Of a stretch of 64,000 nt of DNA, positions 9,237-17,786 are shown in pieces. The stretch covers positions 2,764,527 through 2,828,526 of the forward strand of contig FP929140.1 of the NCBI GenBank assembly GCA_000198515.1. Direction: 5' to 3'. The notes below the pieces were generated by a model. That model had not been told where the DNA came from. It ran no database searches and was given only the letters and a program-made list of their open reading frames with translations. Numbering within the stretch: the first letter of the stretch is position 1; every line of letters starts with the position of its first letter. Made by a program: the position numbers and the translations under genes. Origin of the DNA: a gamma proteobacterium HdN1 (GTDB lineage Bacteria; Pseudomonadota; Gammaproteobacteria; Pseudomonadales; Ketobacteraceae).

Positions 9237-9770
9237 ATGGCGGATGGAGATGACAGGAATTGGGTCGTTGTTGGCCGATTCGCTTCCCCTTATGGCGTCA
9301 AAGGCTGGCTCAAGCTGTATTCTCATACCGAACCCATGCAGAACATTGGGGAATACCCCGAGCTTTGGGAGTTGGGTGTTAGCGGTTCGAAACCCCTTGT
9401 GCTGGAGAAAGTCCAGTTTCACGGGAAAGGCCTCGTTGCGAAGATCAAAGGTTGCGACGACCGCACGATGGCTGAATCTCACGTTGGTTGTGAGCTTGCA
9501 ATTCCTCGTGGACAGCTCCCAGCGCTACCAGAAGGCGATTACTACTGGTCGCAGCTAGAGGGTTTGTCGGTTTATAACGAGTCAGGTTGCTTTCTGGGCA
9601 AGGTCGATCACCTAGTGGAAACGGGTGCGAACGACGTGATGGTCGTAAAGCCTGCGGCAGGTAGCGTCGATGATCGAGAACGCTGGCTTCCGTACGTTCT
9701 CGGGCATCATGTTTTGCAAGTGGATCTGGAAAACCAAAGGATGCTGGTGGACTGGGATCCGGATTTTTGA
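9237..9770 (+). CDS. rimM: Ribosome maturation factor RimM
   Basis: 177 residues: a beta-barrel N domain ([24 protein letters not shown]), then a PRC-barrel domain ([36 protein letters not shown]). RimM binds S19 and helps mature the 16S rRNA head. It lies between rpsP and trmD, as in most gammaproteobacteria. Confidence 0.96.
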   Translation: MADGDDRNWVVVGRFASPYGVKGWLKLYSHTEPMQNIGEYPELWELGVSGSKPLVLEKVQFHGKGLVAKIKGCDDRTMAESHVGCELAIPRGQLPALPEGDYYWSQLEGLSVYNESGCFLGKVDHLVETGANDVMVVKPAAGSVDDRERWLPYVLGHHVLQVDLENQRMLVDWDPDF

Positions 9771-9786
9771 AGGATCGGGTTTCTAT

Positions 9787-10539
9787 ATGCGGATCGGCGT
9801 AGTAACCCTGTTTCCTGAACTGGTGGCTGCGGTAACCCAATCTGGGATTACTGGGCGGGCGGTAAAAAGAGGATTGCTGCAGGTGAACTGCATCAATCCG
9901 AGAGATTTTACGGTGGACGTACATCGTACGGTAGACGATCGGCCTTATGGCGGCGGCCCCGGCATGGTGATGCTTCCAGAACCAATGCTGCAAACTATTG
10001 CCGCAGCTTCGCAATGGGCAGGAGCGGATGCACGAAAACCGAAAGTGATTTATATGTCGCCGCAGGGTTCGCCCTTTACGCACGCCAAGGCTCAATCGCT
10101 GGCGGAAGAAGGTGCGGTCGTGTTGGTGGCGGGGCGCTATGAAGGCATCGACGAGCGCATTATTGAATTGGGCATCGACGAAGAGTGGTCGATGGGGGAT
10201 TACGTTCTGAGCGGTGGTGAGCTTCCCGCCATGACTGTAATTGATGCGGTGGCGCGGCTGCTGCCGGGTGCGCTGGGTCATAGCCAGTCTGCACAAGAAG
10301 ATTCTTTTACCGAAGGCTTGCTGGATTGTCCACACTACACAAGGCCCGAGGTTTATGAAGGGCGACCGGTTCCTGCAGTGTTGCTAAGCGGCAACCACGA
10401 AGCGATCCGGCGCTGGCGGCTCAAACAGGCACTAGGCAGAACGTGGTTGCGTCGTCCAGACCTGTTAGAGAAAAAGTCCCTCACCGCCGAGGATAAGCGC
10501 CTGCTTGAGGCATTTCTGGAGGAACGCCTGCAGAAATAG
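9787..10539 (+). CDS. trmD: tRNA (guanine-N1)-methyltransferase TrmD
   Basis: 250 residues from the ATG at 9787. Motifs of the trefoil-knot SPOUT fold are clear: [41 protein letters not shown]. It methylates G37 of tRNAs using S-adenosylmethionine, preventing +1 frameshifts. The frame is open upstream into rimM, but the conserved N-terminus [10 protein letters not shown] fixes the start. It begins 16 bases after the rimM stop. Confidence 0.97.
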   Translation: MRIGVVTLFPELVAAVTQSGITGRAVKRGLLQVNCINPRDFTVDVHRTVDDRPYGGGPGMVMLPEPMLQTIAAASQWAGADARKPKVIYMSPQGSPFTHAKAQSLAEEGAVVLVAGRYEGIDERIIELGIDEEWSMGDYVLSGGELPAMTVIDAVARLLPGALGHSQSAQEDSFTEGLLDCPHYTRPEVYEGRPVPAVLLSGNHEAIRRWRLKQALGRTWLRRPDLLEKKSLTAEDKRLLEAFLEERLQK

Positions 10540-10578
10540 GTGGTTGAGCAGACGCGAGGGCAATACGTTCTGGTGAAT

Positions 10579-10629
10579 GTCCCTCGGGACCGCTGACCAG
10601 TCGCAACAAGAAACCCGCAGTAACTGCGG
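10579..10629 (+). other. Two hairpins in the trmD-rplS leader
   Basis: GTCC-CTCG-GGAC at about 10579-10590, and CCGCAGT-A-ACTGCGG at 10615-10629, lie in the 129-base gap before rplS. Neither is followed by a T-run. They could be a ribosomal protein L19 leader or a processing site; this is inference from position only. Confidence 0.35.
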
Positions 10630-10668
10630 AATTAGTGAAGGGCGCATAAAGCAGCCTAGGAGAGAAAC

Positions 10669-11025
10669 ATGAGCGGTAAACATCCCATTATTCAGCAGAT
10701 TGAAGCAGAGCAACTGCGCACCGATCTGCCAGCGTTCTCGACCGGCGATACCGTTATCGTTCAGGTAAAAGTCGTTGAAGGCACTCGTAGCCGTTTGCAA
10801 GCCTACGAAGGCATTGTTATTGCCAAGAGCAATCGCGGCCTGAACTCTTCGTTCACCGTCCGTAAGATTTCCGATAGCGTCGGCGTAGAGCGTGTATTTC
10901 AGACGCACAGCAAGCAAATCGACAGCGTGACCGTAAAGCGTCGTGGTGCGGTTCGCGGCGCCAAGCTGTACTACCTGCGCGATCGTCGCGGCAAGGCAGC
11001 GCGTATTCGCGAGAAGCTGAGCTGA
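10669..11025 (+). CDS. rplS: 50S ribosomal protein L19
   Basis: 118 residues with the standard L19 pattern ([31 protein letters not shown], then [16 protein letters not shown] and the basic C-terminus). It sits at the 30S-50S interface. It is preceded by AGGAGAG and followed by a strong terminator, so it closes the ffh/rpsP ribosomal block. Confidence 0.98.
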   Translation: MSGKHPIIQQIEAEQLRTDLPAFSTGDTVIVQVKVVEGTRSRLQAYEGIVIAKSNRGLNSSFTVRKISDSVGVERVFQTHSKQIDSVTVKRRGAVRGAKLYYLRDRRGKAARIREKLS

Positions 11026-11031
11026 TTCAGC

Positions 11032-11059
11032 AAAAAAGGGCCGAAAGGCCCTTTTTTTT
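11032..11059 (+). terminator. Rho-independent terminator after rplS
   Basis: AAGGGCC-GAAA-GGCCCTT, a stable stem with a tetraloop, followed by eight T. It starts 7 bases after the rplS stop. Confidence 0.92.
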
Positions 11060-11078
11060 GCGCCTAGGCTTTCCTCTT

Positions 11079-11158
11079 GTGTGGGCGAGCTTTTGTGTAG
11101 GCGAGCTTTTGTGTAGGTGAGCTTTTGTGTAGGTGAGCTTTTGTGTAGGTGAGCGTTG
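11079..11158 (+). repeat. Five tandem copies of a 16-bp unit upstream of xerD
   Basis: The unit GTGTAGGTGAGCTTTT occurs five times head to tail: 11079-11094, 11095-11110, 11111-11126, 11127-11142 and 11143-11158. Copy 1 has GGGC and copy 2 has AGGC where copies 3 and 4 have AGGT; the last copy ends GCGTTG. The array stops 1 base before the chosen xerD start, so copy-number change would alter the xerD leader directly. Confidence 0.9.
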
Positions 11159-11159
11159 G

Positions 11160-12110
11160 ATGGTGGGTAGTCGTACTGACGAGAGTGGCGGTCCCGCATG
11201 GCTGACCTTGCCGCTGAGAAGTGAAGATGAGCAGCGTATCAGCGCGTGGCTTGACGCTGTTTGGTTGGAAAAGGGTTTGAGCTCGCGAACGCTAGAAGCT
11301 TATCGCCAAGACCTTGAGCAATGGTGTCGGTGGTGCTCGGAGCAGGCGGTTTTGCTTGAGCAGGTGGATGCGGATACGGTGCAGCGTTATCTGCAGGCGA
11401 GAGCGCAGCATGGCACGCACAGCCGCTCGCTAGCGCGGATGCTTTCGTGTTTGCGAGGCTTCTTTGCTTACCAAGTTCGCGCCGGTGCGCTTACGCAAGA
11501 TCCAACCGCTTTGGTTGAAGCGCCCAAGTCTGGCCGCCCCCTGCCGCGCTCTATCAGCGAAGCGGATGTCAGCGCTTTGCTTGCCGCCCCTAATCTGGAG
11601 GACCCGCTTGAGTTGCGCGATCGCGCGATGTTGGAGGTTTTATATGCGACGGGGCTACGGGTTTCTGAATTGATTGGCCTTCGTCTGGCGCAAATCAACC
11701 GGCGCCAGGGCGTGGTTCGCGTGATGGGAAAAGGTAGTAAAGAGCGCTTGGTGCCCTTGGGAGAGGAGGCCTTGTTCTGGCTAGAGCGATATTTTCTGCA
11801 AGCGCGGGCGCTTCTCTTGAGCAGTTCAGACGACGATATTGTTTTTCCGGGGCGGCGCGGCACGGAGATGACAAGGCAGGCGTTTTGGTATCGGATCAAG
11901 TACCATGCGCAGCAAGCGGGCCTGAGGGTGCATTTATCGCCGCACACATTGCGCCATGCGTTTGCTACCCATTTGATCAATCATGGTGCAGACCTGCGCG
12001 TGGTTCAGATGTTGCTGGGGCATAGCGATCTGTCAACTACGCAAATCTATACCCATGTTGCGCGTTTGCGATTAAAGCAGTTGCATGCGCAGCACCATCC
12101 GCGCGGTTGA
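11160..12110 (+). CDS. xerD: Site-specific tyrosine recombinase XerD
   Basis: 316 residues from the ATG at 11160. SAM-like DNA-binding domain first, then the catalytic domain with all six residues: Arg167 (ATGLRVSE), Lys191 (GKGSKE), His262-x-x-Arg265 (HTLRHAF), His288 (LGHSD), Tyr297 (QIYTHV), and the typical C-terminal HPRG. With XerC it resolves chromosome dimers at dif. A GTG at 11133 would start inside the tandem repeat and is unlikely. XerD upstream of dsbC and recJ matches E. coli. It is slightly longer at the N-terminus than the usual 298. Confidence 0.96.
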   Translation: MVGSRTDESGGPAWLTLPLRSEDEQRISAWLDAVWLEKGLSSRTLEAYRQDLEQWCRWCSEQAVLLEQVDADTVQRYLQARAQHGTHSRSLARMLSCLRGFFAYQVRAGALTQDPTALVEAPKSGRPLPRSISEADVSALLAAPNLEDPLELRDRAMLEVLYATGLRVSELIGLRLAQINRRQGVVRVMGKGSKERLVPLGEEALFWLERYFLQARALLLSSSDDDIVFPGRRGTEMTRQAFWYRIKYHAQQAGLRVHLSPHTLRHAFATHLINHGADLRVVQMLLGHSDLSTTQIYTHVARLRLKQLHAQHHPRG

Positions 12111-12484
12111 TGGCGCAAAGTCTGTAGCGCCGGAACTCATCGTAAGGCAGGTGAATCGTAAGGCAGGTGAATCGTAAGGCAGGTGAATCGTAAGGCAGGT
12201 GAATCGTAAGGCAGGTGAATCGTAAGGCAGGTGAATCGTAAGGCAGGTGAATCGTAAGGCAGGTGAATCGTAAGGCAGGTGAATCGTAAGGCAGGTGAAT
12301 CTACTGCGTGACTTTTAGGTCTGAAAGTGTGCGCGCTCGCGCATCGAACGCCAAGATTGTTGCACAAAAGTGACAAAACGTTCCCGAATGAGTAGGTGCT
12401 GGGGAACTGGTCGGATGTATTATGTTCAAAGCTCGTAGCACGTTTTGGTTATGGCGTGCCAAATTTACAATGAAAGGTATAAAG
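12111..12484. other. xerD-dsbC intergenic region, mostly a tandem array
   Basis: 374 bases. Nearly half is the ten-copy array at 12141-12300; the rest (12301-12484) holds the dsbC promoter region and leader. I see no gene. A leftward reading across the array is open only because the 16-bp period cycles through all frames. Confidence 0.7.
12141..12300 (+). repeat. Ten perfect tandem copies of a 16-bp unit upstream of dsbC
   Basis: CGTAAGGCAGGTGAAT is repeated exactly ten times with no mismatch from 12141 to 12300. The perfect copies argue for recent expansion by slippage. The unit has the same length as the array before xerD and shares the AGGTGA core, but the rest differs. There are no spacers and no cas genes, so it is not CRISPR. 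Confidence 0.97.
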
Positions 12485-13216
12485 ATGAAACGGCATTATC
12501 TGGCGTCGGTGTGTTTCGGTTTTGGCGTATTGGCGACCAACGTGTTCGCGGGAGAGGCAGAAATTAAGGCTTCGCTCGAAGCGTCGCTGCCGCGAGTGCA
12601 GATCCAATCCGTTGCTCCTACTGCGGTAAAAGATATCTACCAAGTGGTTCTGTCATCGGGGCAAGTGCTGCATACGACCGCAGACGGCAAACACTTTTTT
12701 GCCGGCGATCTGATCTCGTTAGAGGGGAACAAAATCGCTAACGTTACCGAAGAGTGGCGCGCCAAGAACCGCGTAGAAGCGCTTCACAGCCTGAAGGACA
12801 AGGATTTGGTGGTATTCCCTGCAAAAGGGGCTGAAAAGGGCGAGCTCTACGTTTTTACTGATGTTACTTGTGGTTATTGCATCAAGTTTCACTCTGAAGT
12901 GCCTGAGCTAAACCGGCAAGGGATCACTGTAAAATATGCGGCTTGGCCGCGTGCGGGGGTCAGTTCAGATGCTGGAAACACGATGCGGGATGTGTGGTGC
13001 GCTGCGGATCGCCAAACGGCAATGACCAACGCCAAGTCCCACAAAGCGGTGGAGCACGCTAAGGATTCTTGCACCGACCAAGTGATTGCTGATCAGGTCA
13101 AGCTTGGTTTTGCTTTGGGTGTAAACGGCACGCCTGCAGTATTTGATAAAAACGGCCAGAAGCTCGGTGGTTATGCGCCTGCAGACGTATTTGTGAAGGC
13201 GCTTACGCAACGCTAG
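12485..13216 (+). CDS. dsbC: Thiol:disulfide interchange protein DsbC
   Basis: 243 residues: signal peptide (cleavage likely after VFA, before GEAEIK), an N-terminal dimerisation domain, then a thioredoxin fold with the active site CGYC and the cis-Pro loop GTPAVF. It isomerises wrong disulfides in the periplasm. Two further cysteines (VWCAADRQ and DSCTD) match the structural disulfide of DsbC. I chose the ATG at 12485, with AAAGG about eight bases upstream; earlier ATGs would spoil the signal peptide. Confidence 0.95.
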   Translation: MKRHYLASVCFGFGVLATNVFAGEAEIKASLEASLPRVQIQSVAPTAVKDIYQVVLSSGQVLHTTADGKHFFAGDLISLEGNKIANVTEEWRAKNRVEALHSLKDKDLVVFPAKGAEKGELYVFTDVTCGYCIKFHSEVPELNRQGITVKYAAWPRAGVSSDAGNTMRDVWCAADRQTAMTNAKSHKAVEHAKDSCTDQVIADQVKLGFALGVNGTPAVFDKNGQKLGGYAPADVFVKALTQR

Positions 13217-13249
13217 ACGCTTCGTTGACGCGAGTTACAAAAGGCATAC

Positions 13250-13281
13250 AAAAAGCCGCGCCTTTGTTGCGCGGTTTTTTT
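13250..13281 (+). terminator. Rho-independent terminator after dsbC
   Basis: CCGCGC-(7)-GCGCGG at 13256-13274 followed by seven T, preceded by an A-run. Confidence 0.85.
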
Positions 13282-13355
13282 GCGTCCGCGTGTTTGGCTA
13301 AGTGAATCCGCTAGCATATCTGAGCGACCGACGGTGCGAGCGGCGGTGAACCATG

Positions 13356-13361
13356 TATAAT
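13356..13361 (+). promoter_or_regulatory. Probable -10 box for hom-thrC
   Basis: A perfect TATAAT lies 46 bases before the preferred hom start. It overlaps an in-frame ATG at 13353, which argues against that ATG being the true start. The -35 region is poor. Confidence 0.5.
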
Positions 13362-13406
13362 GCGGAACCCTTGAAGACCAACAATCATAATTCGAATGAG
13401 GCAACC

Positions 13407-14717
13407 GTGTTGAGACCAGTAAGTGTGGGGATCGTCGGTTTAGGGACTGTAGGTAGCGGCACTTTTAAGGTTTTGCAGCGCAATGCCGAAGACATTGCGC
13501 GGCGAGCAGGGCGCTCTATTCAAATCGTTCATGTGGGGGCGCGTCGCGACCACCCTGATTGCGATACTACGGGGGTTCGCGTTTCTCGCGATATTTTTGA
13601 GGTGGCGCGCGACCCAGACGTCGATATCCTTGTGGAATTGATTGGTGGCACGACGACCGCGTACGAGCTCACCATGATGGCAATTGCCAATGGCAAGCAT
13701 GTAGTGACTGCCAACAAAGCGCTAATTGCTCTCCATGGCAACGAAATTTTCGCAGCCGCACGCAAAAAGGGCGTGAATGTCGCCTTCGAAGCGGCGGTAG
13801 CCGGGGGCGTCCCGGTGATCAAGGCGATCCGCGAAGGCTTGGCGGCAAACCGTATTCTATGGTTGGCGGGTATCATCAACGGTACCAGCAACTTTATTCT
13901 GACCGAAATGTGGGATAAAGGCCGCAGTTTTCAGGATGTGCTAGGTGAAGCGCAGGCGAAGGGGTATGCAGAAGCAGATCCAACCTTCGACGTAGAAGGC
14001 ATTGATGCTGCACATAAACTTACGATTCTCGCGTCCATCGCGTTCGGCATTCCGCTTCAGTTCGACAAGGTCTTTGTTGAAGGGATTAGCCGGATGGAAT
14101 CGGTCGATATCAAATATGCGGAGCAGCTCGGTTATCGTGTGAAGTTGCTCGGCATCACCCGCCAGAGTGATCGTGGCGTGGAGCTGCGTGTGCATCCCGC
14201 GTTGATTCCCGCTGGCCATTTGATGGCAAACGTAAACGGCGCGCTGAATGCCGTGATGGTGATTGCGGATGCGGTCGGGCCTACATTTTATTCGGGCTGG
14301 GGAGCGGGCTCGGAGCCGACGGCGAGTTCTGTTGTGGCAGATGTGATCGACGTTGCGCGCGTTCTTACCACTGACCCGACCAATCGAGTTCCTCATCTTG
14401 CCTTTCAGGCGGATCGCCTTGAAAACTTGCCGATATTGCCCATCGAGGAAGTTGAAACTGCGTTTTACCTGCGGATACTCGCAAAAGACAGCCCCGGCGT
14501 ACTGAATAAAATTACGGCAGCGCTTAGCCGCGCCGATATTAACATCGAGGCGATCACGCAACGCGAAATCGACGAGGTAAACGGCCAGGTGCCGATTATT
14601 ATGGTCACTCGCAAAATCAAGGAGGCGCAGGTGCGCCAAGCGATTAGCGAGATCGAGGCCGTTCAGGATGTTGTAGATCGGGTAATCTGCATTCGTTTGG
14701 AAATGTTGGAAACCTAG
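13407..14717 (+). CDS. hom: Homoserine dehydrogenase
   Basis: About 436 residues: NAD(P)-binding domain (VGIVGLGTVGSGT), catalytic homoserine dehydrogenase domain (GIINGTSNFIL, AEADPTFDVEGIDAAHKL), and a C-terminal ACT domain (LRILAKDSPGVLNKI) that usually senses threonine. It reduces aspartate semialdehyde to homoserine. I prefer the GTG at 13407 (or the next-codon TTG), with TGAGG just upstream; the ATG at 13353 overlaps the -10 box. It is followed by thrC after 51 bases. Confidence 0.95.
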   Translation: MLRPVSVGIVGLGTVGSGTFKVLQRNAEDIARRAGRSIQIVHVGARRDHPDCDTTGVRVSRDIFEVARDPDVDILVELIGGTTTAYELTMMAIANGKHVVTANKALIALHGNEIFAAARKKGVNVAFEAAVAGGVPVIKAIREGLAANRILWLAGIINGTSNFILTEMWDKGRSFQDVLGEAQAKGYAEADPTFDVEGIDAAHKLTILASIAFGIPLQFDKVFVEGISRMESVDIKYAEQLGYRVKLLGITRQSDRGVELRVHPALIPAGHLMANVNGALNAVMVIADAVGPTFYSGWGAGSEPTASSVVADVIDVARVLTTDPTNRVPHLAFQADRLENLPILPIEEVETAFYLRILAKDSPGVLNKITAALSRADINIEAITQREIDEVNGQVPIIMVTRKIKEAQVRQAISEIEAVQDVVDRVICIRLEMLET

Positions 14718-14768
14718 AGATACCGTTATTGCGGATCTGTTATTACTGTAACCCATTGGAATTTTGTT

Positions 14769-15854
14769 ATGTCTGTGAGTCCACGCTATACCGGCTTGAT
14801 CGACAAATACCGCGACCGCCTTCCGGTGCGCGACAATACCCGCGTTATCAGCCTTGGGGAAGGTAATACGCCACTGATCCGGTTGCACAATATTCCCAAA
14901 CTGATCGGCAAAGATGTCGATATTTATGTGAAGTACGAAGGCTTGAACCCGACGGGCTCCTTTAAGGATCGCGGGATGACCATGGCGGTGACCAAGGCCG
15001 TAGAAGAAGGCAGCCGCGCAATTATCTGCGCCTCTACCGGTAATACTTCTGCGGCGGCAGCGGCTTACGCTGCGCGCGCTGGGATCACTGCGTTTGTATT
15101 GATTCCGGAAGGCAAAATCGCGATGGGCAAGCTGGCTCAAGCGATGATGTACGGTGCGATCATTCTGCAGATTCGCGGCAACTTTGATGAGGGCATGGAG
15201 CTTGTGAAGCAGGTAGCCAGTGAAGCGCCGGTTACTGTGGTGAACTCCATTAACCCGTTCCGCTTGCAAGGGCAGAAAACCGCCTCTTTTGAAATCGTCG
15301 AAGAGCTTGGCGCTGCGCCTGATTACCACTGCTTGCCGGTAGGTAATGCAGGGAATATTACGGCACATTGGATGGGATATAGCGAGTACCAGAAGGCGGG
15401 CGTTAGCAATTCCCTGCCGAAAATGGTTGGCTACCAAGCTGCAGGCTCTGCGCCATTTTTGCGCGGCCACATGGTGGATAAGCCCGAAACGGTTGCAACG
15501 GCGATTCGTATCGGCCATCCGCAATCTTGGGACAAAGCGTGGAATGTACAGAAGGAGTCGGGCGGTTGGTTTGATGAGTTGGTTGATGAAGAAATCCTTC
15601 AAGCCCAACGCTTGCTGGCCCAGCATGAAGGTGTGTTCTGTGAGCCTGCGTCTGCGGCTTCTTTGGGTGGCGCAATTCGTGACGTGAAAAACGGGCGGAT
15701 TCCGGAAGGCAGCAAGATTGTTTGTACCCTGACCGGCAACGGTTTGAAAGATCCCGACACGGCGATTTCGCAGTGTAAGAATTCGGTGTTGCTCACCATC
15801 GACGCTACGCTCGATGCGGTCAAATCCGGAATTCTGAAAAATTTTGCTCAATAA
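14769..15854 (+). CDS. thrC: Threonine synthase (short type)
   Basis: 361 residues of the PLP fold-II family: PLP lysine in NPTGSFKDRGM, phosphate loop PVGNAGN, SLGEGNTPL near the start. It turns O-phosphohomoserine into threonine. The protein is of the compact 350-residue type rather than the 460-residue type usual in enteric bacteria and Pseudomonas. It follows hom, so the pair forms the last steps of threonine synthesis; the homoserine kinase is not in the window. Confidence 0.95.
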   Translation: MSVSPRYTGLIDKYRDRLPVRDNTRVISLGEGNTPLIRLHNIPKLIGKDVDIYVKYEGLNPTGSFKDRGMTMAVTKAVEEGSRAIICASTGNTSAAAAAYAARAGITAFVLIPEGKIAMGKLAQAMMYGAIILQIRGNFDEGMELVKQVASEAPVTVVNSINPFRLQGQKTASFEIVEELGAAPDYHCLPVGNAGNITAHWMGYSEYQKAGVSNSLPKMVGYQAAGSAPFLRGHMVDKPETVATAIRIGHPQSWDKAWNVQKESGGWFDELVDEEILQAQRLLAQHEGVFCEPASAASLGGAIRDVKNGRIPEGSKIVCTLTGNGLKDPDTAISQCKNSVLLTIDATLDAVKSGILKNFAQ

Positions 15855-15985
15855 GTGATTGGCTTTCACTCATAAAAATCGCAAGCAAACTTTTGCGATG
15901 CGATGGAATCTGGCGCTAGGCTCTCAATGGCAGTCTGGCGCTGGATCTTCGTAGCTCAACGGGGAATACACCGTCTCCAAATCGT

Positions 15986-17716
15986 ATGCAAAAAAACATT
16001 TCCCGCCGCGTATCGAAGATTCCCGCCGCTTTTTCGGATCAGATTCACCCCTTATTGCAGCGCATCTATGCAGCGCGCGGTATTTTGAGTGATGCAGAAG
16101 TCGATCGCGCGCTCTCCCGTTTGCTTCCGCCGGATCGCCTGAAAGGCTTGCCGGAGGCGCTTGCATTGCTGGTGGCTGCGTTGCAGAACGATCAGAGCAT
16201 TCTCATTGTTGGCGATTTTGATGCCGACGGTGCCACCAGTAGTGTTCTTGCGGTCTTGGCGTTGCGCGCGATGGGTGCGCAGCGGGTGGATTATCTTGTG
16301 CCGGATCGGTTTCGCTACGGTTACGGTTTGACGCCTGCGATTGTCGAGGTTGCGCAACAGCGCGCACCGGATTTGTTGATCACGGTAGATAATGGGATTT
16401 CAAGCGTGGAAGGCGTTGCTGCTGCACGGCGTTTGGGAATGCGTGTGCTGGTGACCGATCATCATTTACCGGGCGCCCAACTGCCGGAAGCCGATGCAAT
16501 CGTGAATCCCAATCAGCCGGGCTGTGAGTTTCCAAGCAAGGCGCTTGCGGGTGTGGGCGTTATTTTTTATGTGATGAGCGCCTTACGGTCGCGCCTGCGT
16601 GAGTTGGGTTGGTTTGCGGAACGGGGCTTCGTTGAGCCGAGGATGGTTGAGTTTCTGGATCTAGTGGCGCTGGGAACCGTTGCAGATGTTGTGCCTCTGG
16701 ACGCGAATAATCGCTTGTTGGTGCATCATGGGTTGCAGCGGATTCGTGCGGGGAATTGCCGGCCTGCGATTCGAGCGCTTGCGGAGATTGGTAAGCGTAA
16801 TTTAAGTCAGTTGGTGGCGGCTGATCTGGGATTTGCGATTGGCCCGCGCCTGAATGCCGCCGGTCGCCTTGACGATATGTCGCACGGGATTGAGTGTTTG
16901 CTCGCGGAACAGGAATCAAGCGCGAAGGCGCTGGCGGAGGAGTTGAATCTCTTGAACGCGGAGCGGCGTGAGATTGAGGCAGGCATGCAGCAAGAAGCGC
17001 AATCTGCCTTGCAACAGTTGGCGCTGAATACGCGTGAATTGCCTTTTGGTCTCTGTTTATACAATGCCAGTTGGCATCAGGGGGTGATCGGGATTCTTGC
17101 CTCGCGTATAAAAGAGCGCTATCACCGGCCTGTAATTGCATTTGCCAAAGCGGATAACGGGGAAATTAAGGGGTCTGCTCGTTCGGTACAGGGCGTGCAT
17201 ATTCGTGATGTATTGGATGCGGTCGCGAGCCGCCATCCTGAATTGATTTCACGCTTTGGCGGCCATGCGATGGCTGCCGGATTGAGTTTGCAGCCGGAAC
17301 ATTTTGATGCGTTTCGTGCGGCGTTTGACGCGGAAGTGCGGCGCTGGCTGACGGTGGAGGATTTGGTGGGCGTGATACAGAGCGACGGCGAGCTCGCGCC
17401 TGCGGAAATTGATTTACCGCTGGCGGATTTGTTGCGTAATGCGGGGCCTTGGGGGCAAGGTTTTCCTGAGCCTTTGTTTGATGGGTGCTTTGAGCTGTTG
17501 GAACAAAAGCTGCTGAAAGAGAAGCACCTAAAAATGACGCTTGGCCTGCAAGGTACTAACCGTGTGTTGGATGCGATTGCTTTTAACGTCGATTTGCAGT
17601 GTTGGCCAAATCAAAATGCAAAATCCGTGCGGCTTGCCTATCGCTTGGACGTAAACGAGTTTCGCGGCGTGCGTAGAGCGCAGCTCTTAGTGGAAGATTT
17701 GCAGCCGGCTGGATGA
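15986..17716 (+). CDS. recJ: Single-stranded-DNA exonuclease RecJ
   Basis: 576 residues, the usual length. DHH domain with GDFDADGATS and VTDHHLPG, then DHHA1 (GSARSVQGVHIRDVLDAV, FGGHAMAAG), then the C-terminal OB-fold. Metal ligands of motifs I-IV are present. It digests ssDNA 5' to 3' in RecF-pathway and mismatch repair. Its place after xerD-dsbC resembles E. coli, with hom-thrC in between. A terminator follows. Confidence 0.97.
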   Translation: MQKNISRRVSKIPAAFSDQIHPLLQRIYAARGILSDAEVDRALSRLLPPDRLKGLPEALALLVAALQNDQSILIVGDFDADGATSSVLAVLALRAMGAQRVDYLVPDRFRYGYGLTPAIVEVAQQRAPDLLITVDNGISSVEGVAAARRLGMRVLVTDHHLPGAQLPEADAIVNPNQPGCEFPSKALAGVGVIFYVMSALRSRLRELGWFAERGFVEPRMVEFLDLVALGTVADVVPLDANNRLLVHHGLQRIRAGNCRPAIRALAEIGKRNLSQLVAADLGFAIGPRLNAAGRLDDMSHGIECLLAEQESSAKALAEELNLLNAERREIEAGMQQEAQSALQQLALNTRELPFGLCLYNASWHQGVIGILASRIKERYHRPVIAFAKADNGEIKGSARSVQGVHIRDVLDAVASRHPELISRFGGHAMAAGLSLQPEHFDAFRAAFDAEVRRWLTVEDLVGVIQSDGELAPAEIDLPLADLLRNAGPWGQGFPEPLFDGCFELLEQKLLKEKHLKMTLGLQGTNRVLDAIAFNVDLQCWPNQNAKSVRLAYRLDVNEFRGVRRAQLLVEDLQPAG

Positions 17717-17726
17717 TGTAGATCGA

Positions 17727-17769
17727 CGAAATCGCGAATCGCGGGGCGTCTCGCGATTTCGTTTTTTTT
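17727..17769 (+). terminator. Rho-independent terminator after recJ
   Basis: CGAAATCGCGA at 17727-17737 pairs with TCGCGATTTCG at 17751-17761, followed by eight T. It lies between convergent recJ and rdgC and serves recJ. Confidence 0.92.
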
Positions 17770-17786
17770 GGTGTGTTGCGATCGGG

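Noticed and set aside
9445-10335. 296-residue minus-strand frame opposite rimM and trmD
   Set aside because: Shadow of two certain genes.
12141-12300. Repeat array as a CRISPR
   Set aside because: Copies are head to tail with no spacers, 16 bases long, and no cas genes are near.
12137-12376. 79-residue leftward reading frame across the ten-copy array with a 16-residue amino acid repeat
   Set aside because: A 16-base unit is not a multiple of three, so it cycles all frames and stays open by chance; no ribosome site or homology.
13353-13406. ATG at 13353 as the hom start
   Set aside because: It overlaps a perfect TATAAT and adds 18 residues not seen in the family; GTG/TTG at 13407-13412 has a better ribosome site.
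13941-15869. 642-residue minus-strand frame opposite hom and thrC
   Set aside because: Both plus-strand genes are certain; the antisense frame is low complexity in character with no recognisable domain.
15940-15985. tRNA-like string near GTAGCTCAACGGGG before recJ
   Set aside because: The surrounding bases do not fold into a cloverleaf and no TPsiC arm is found.
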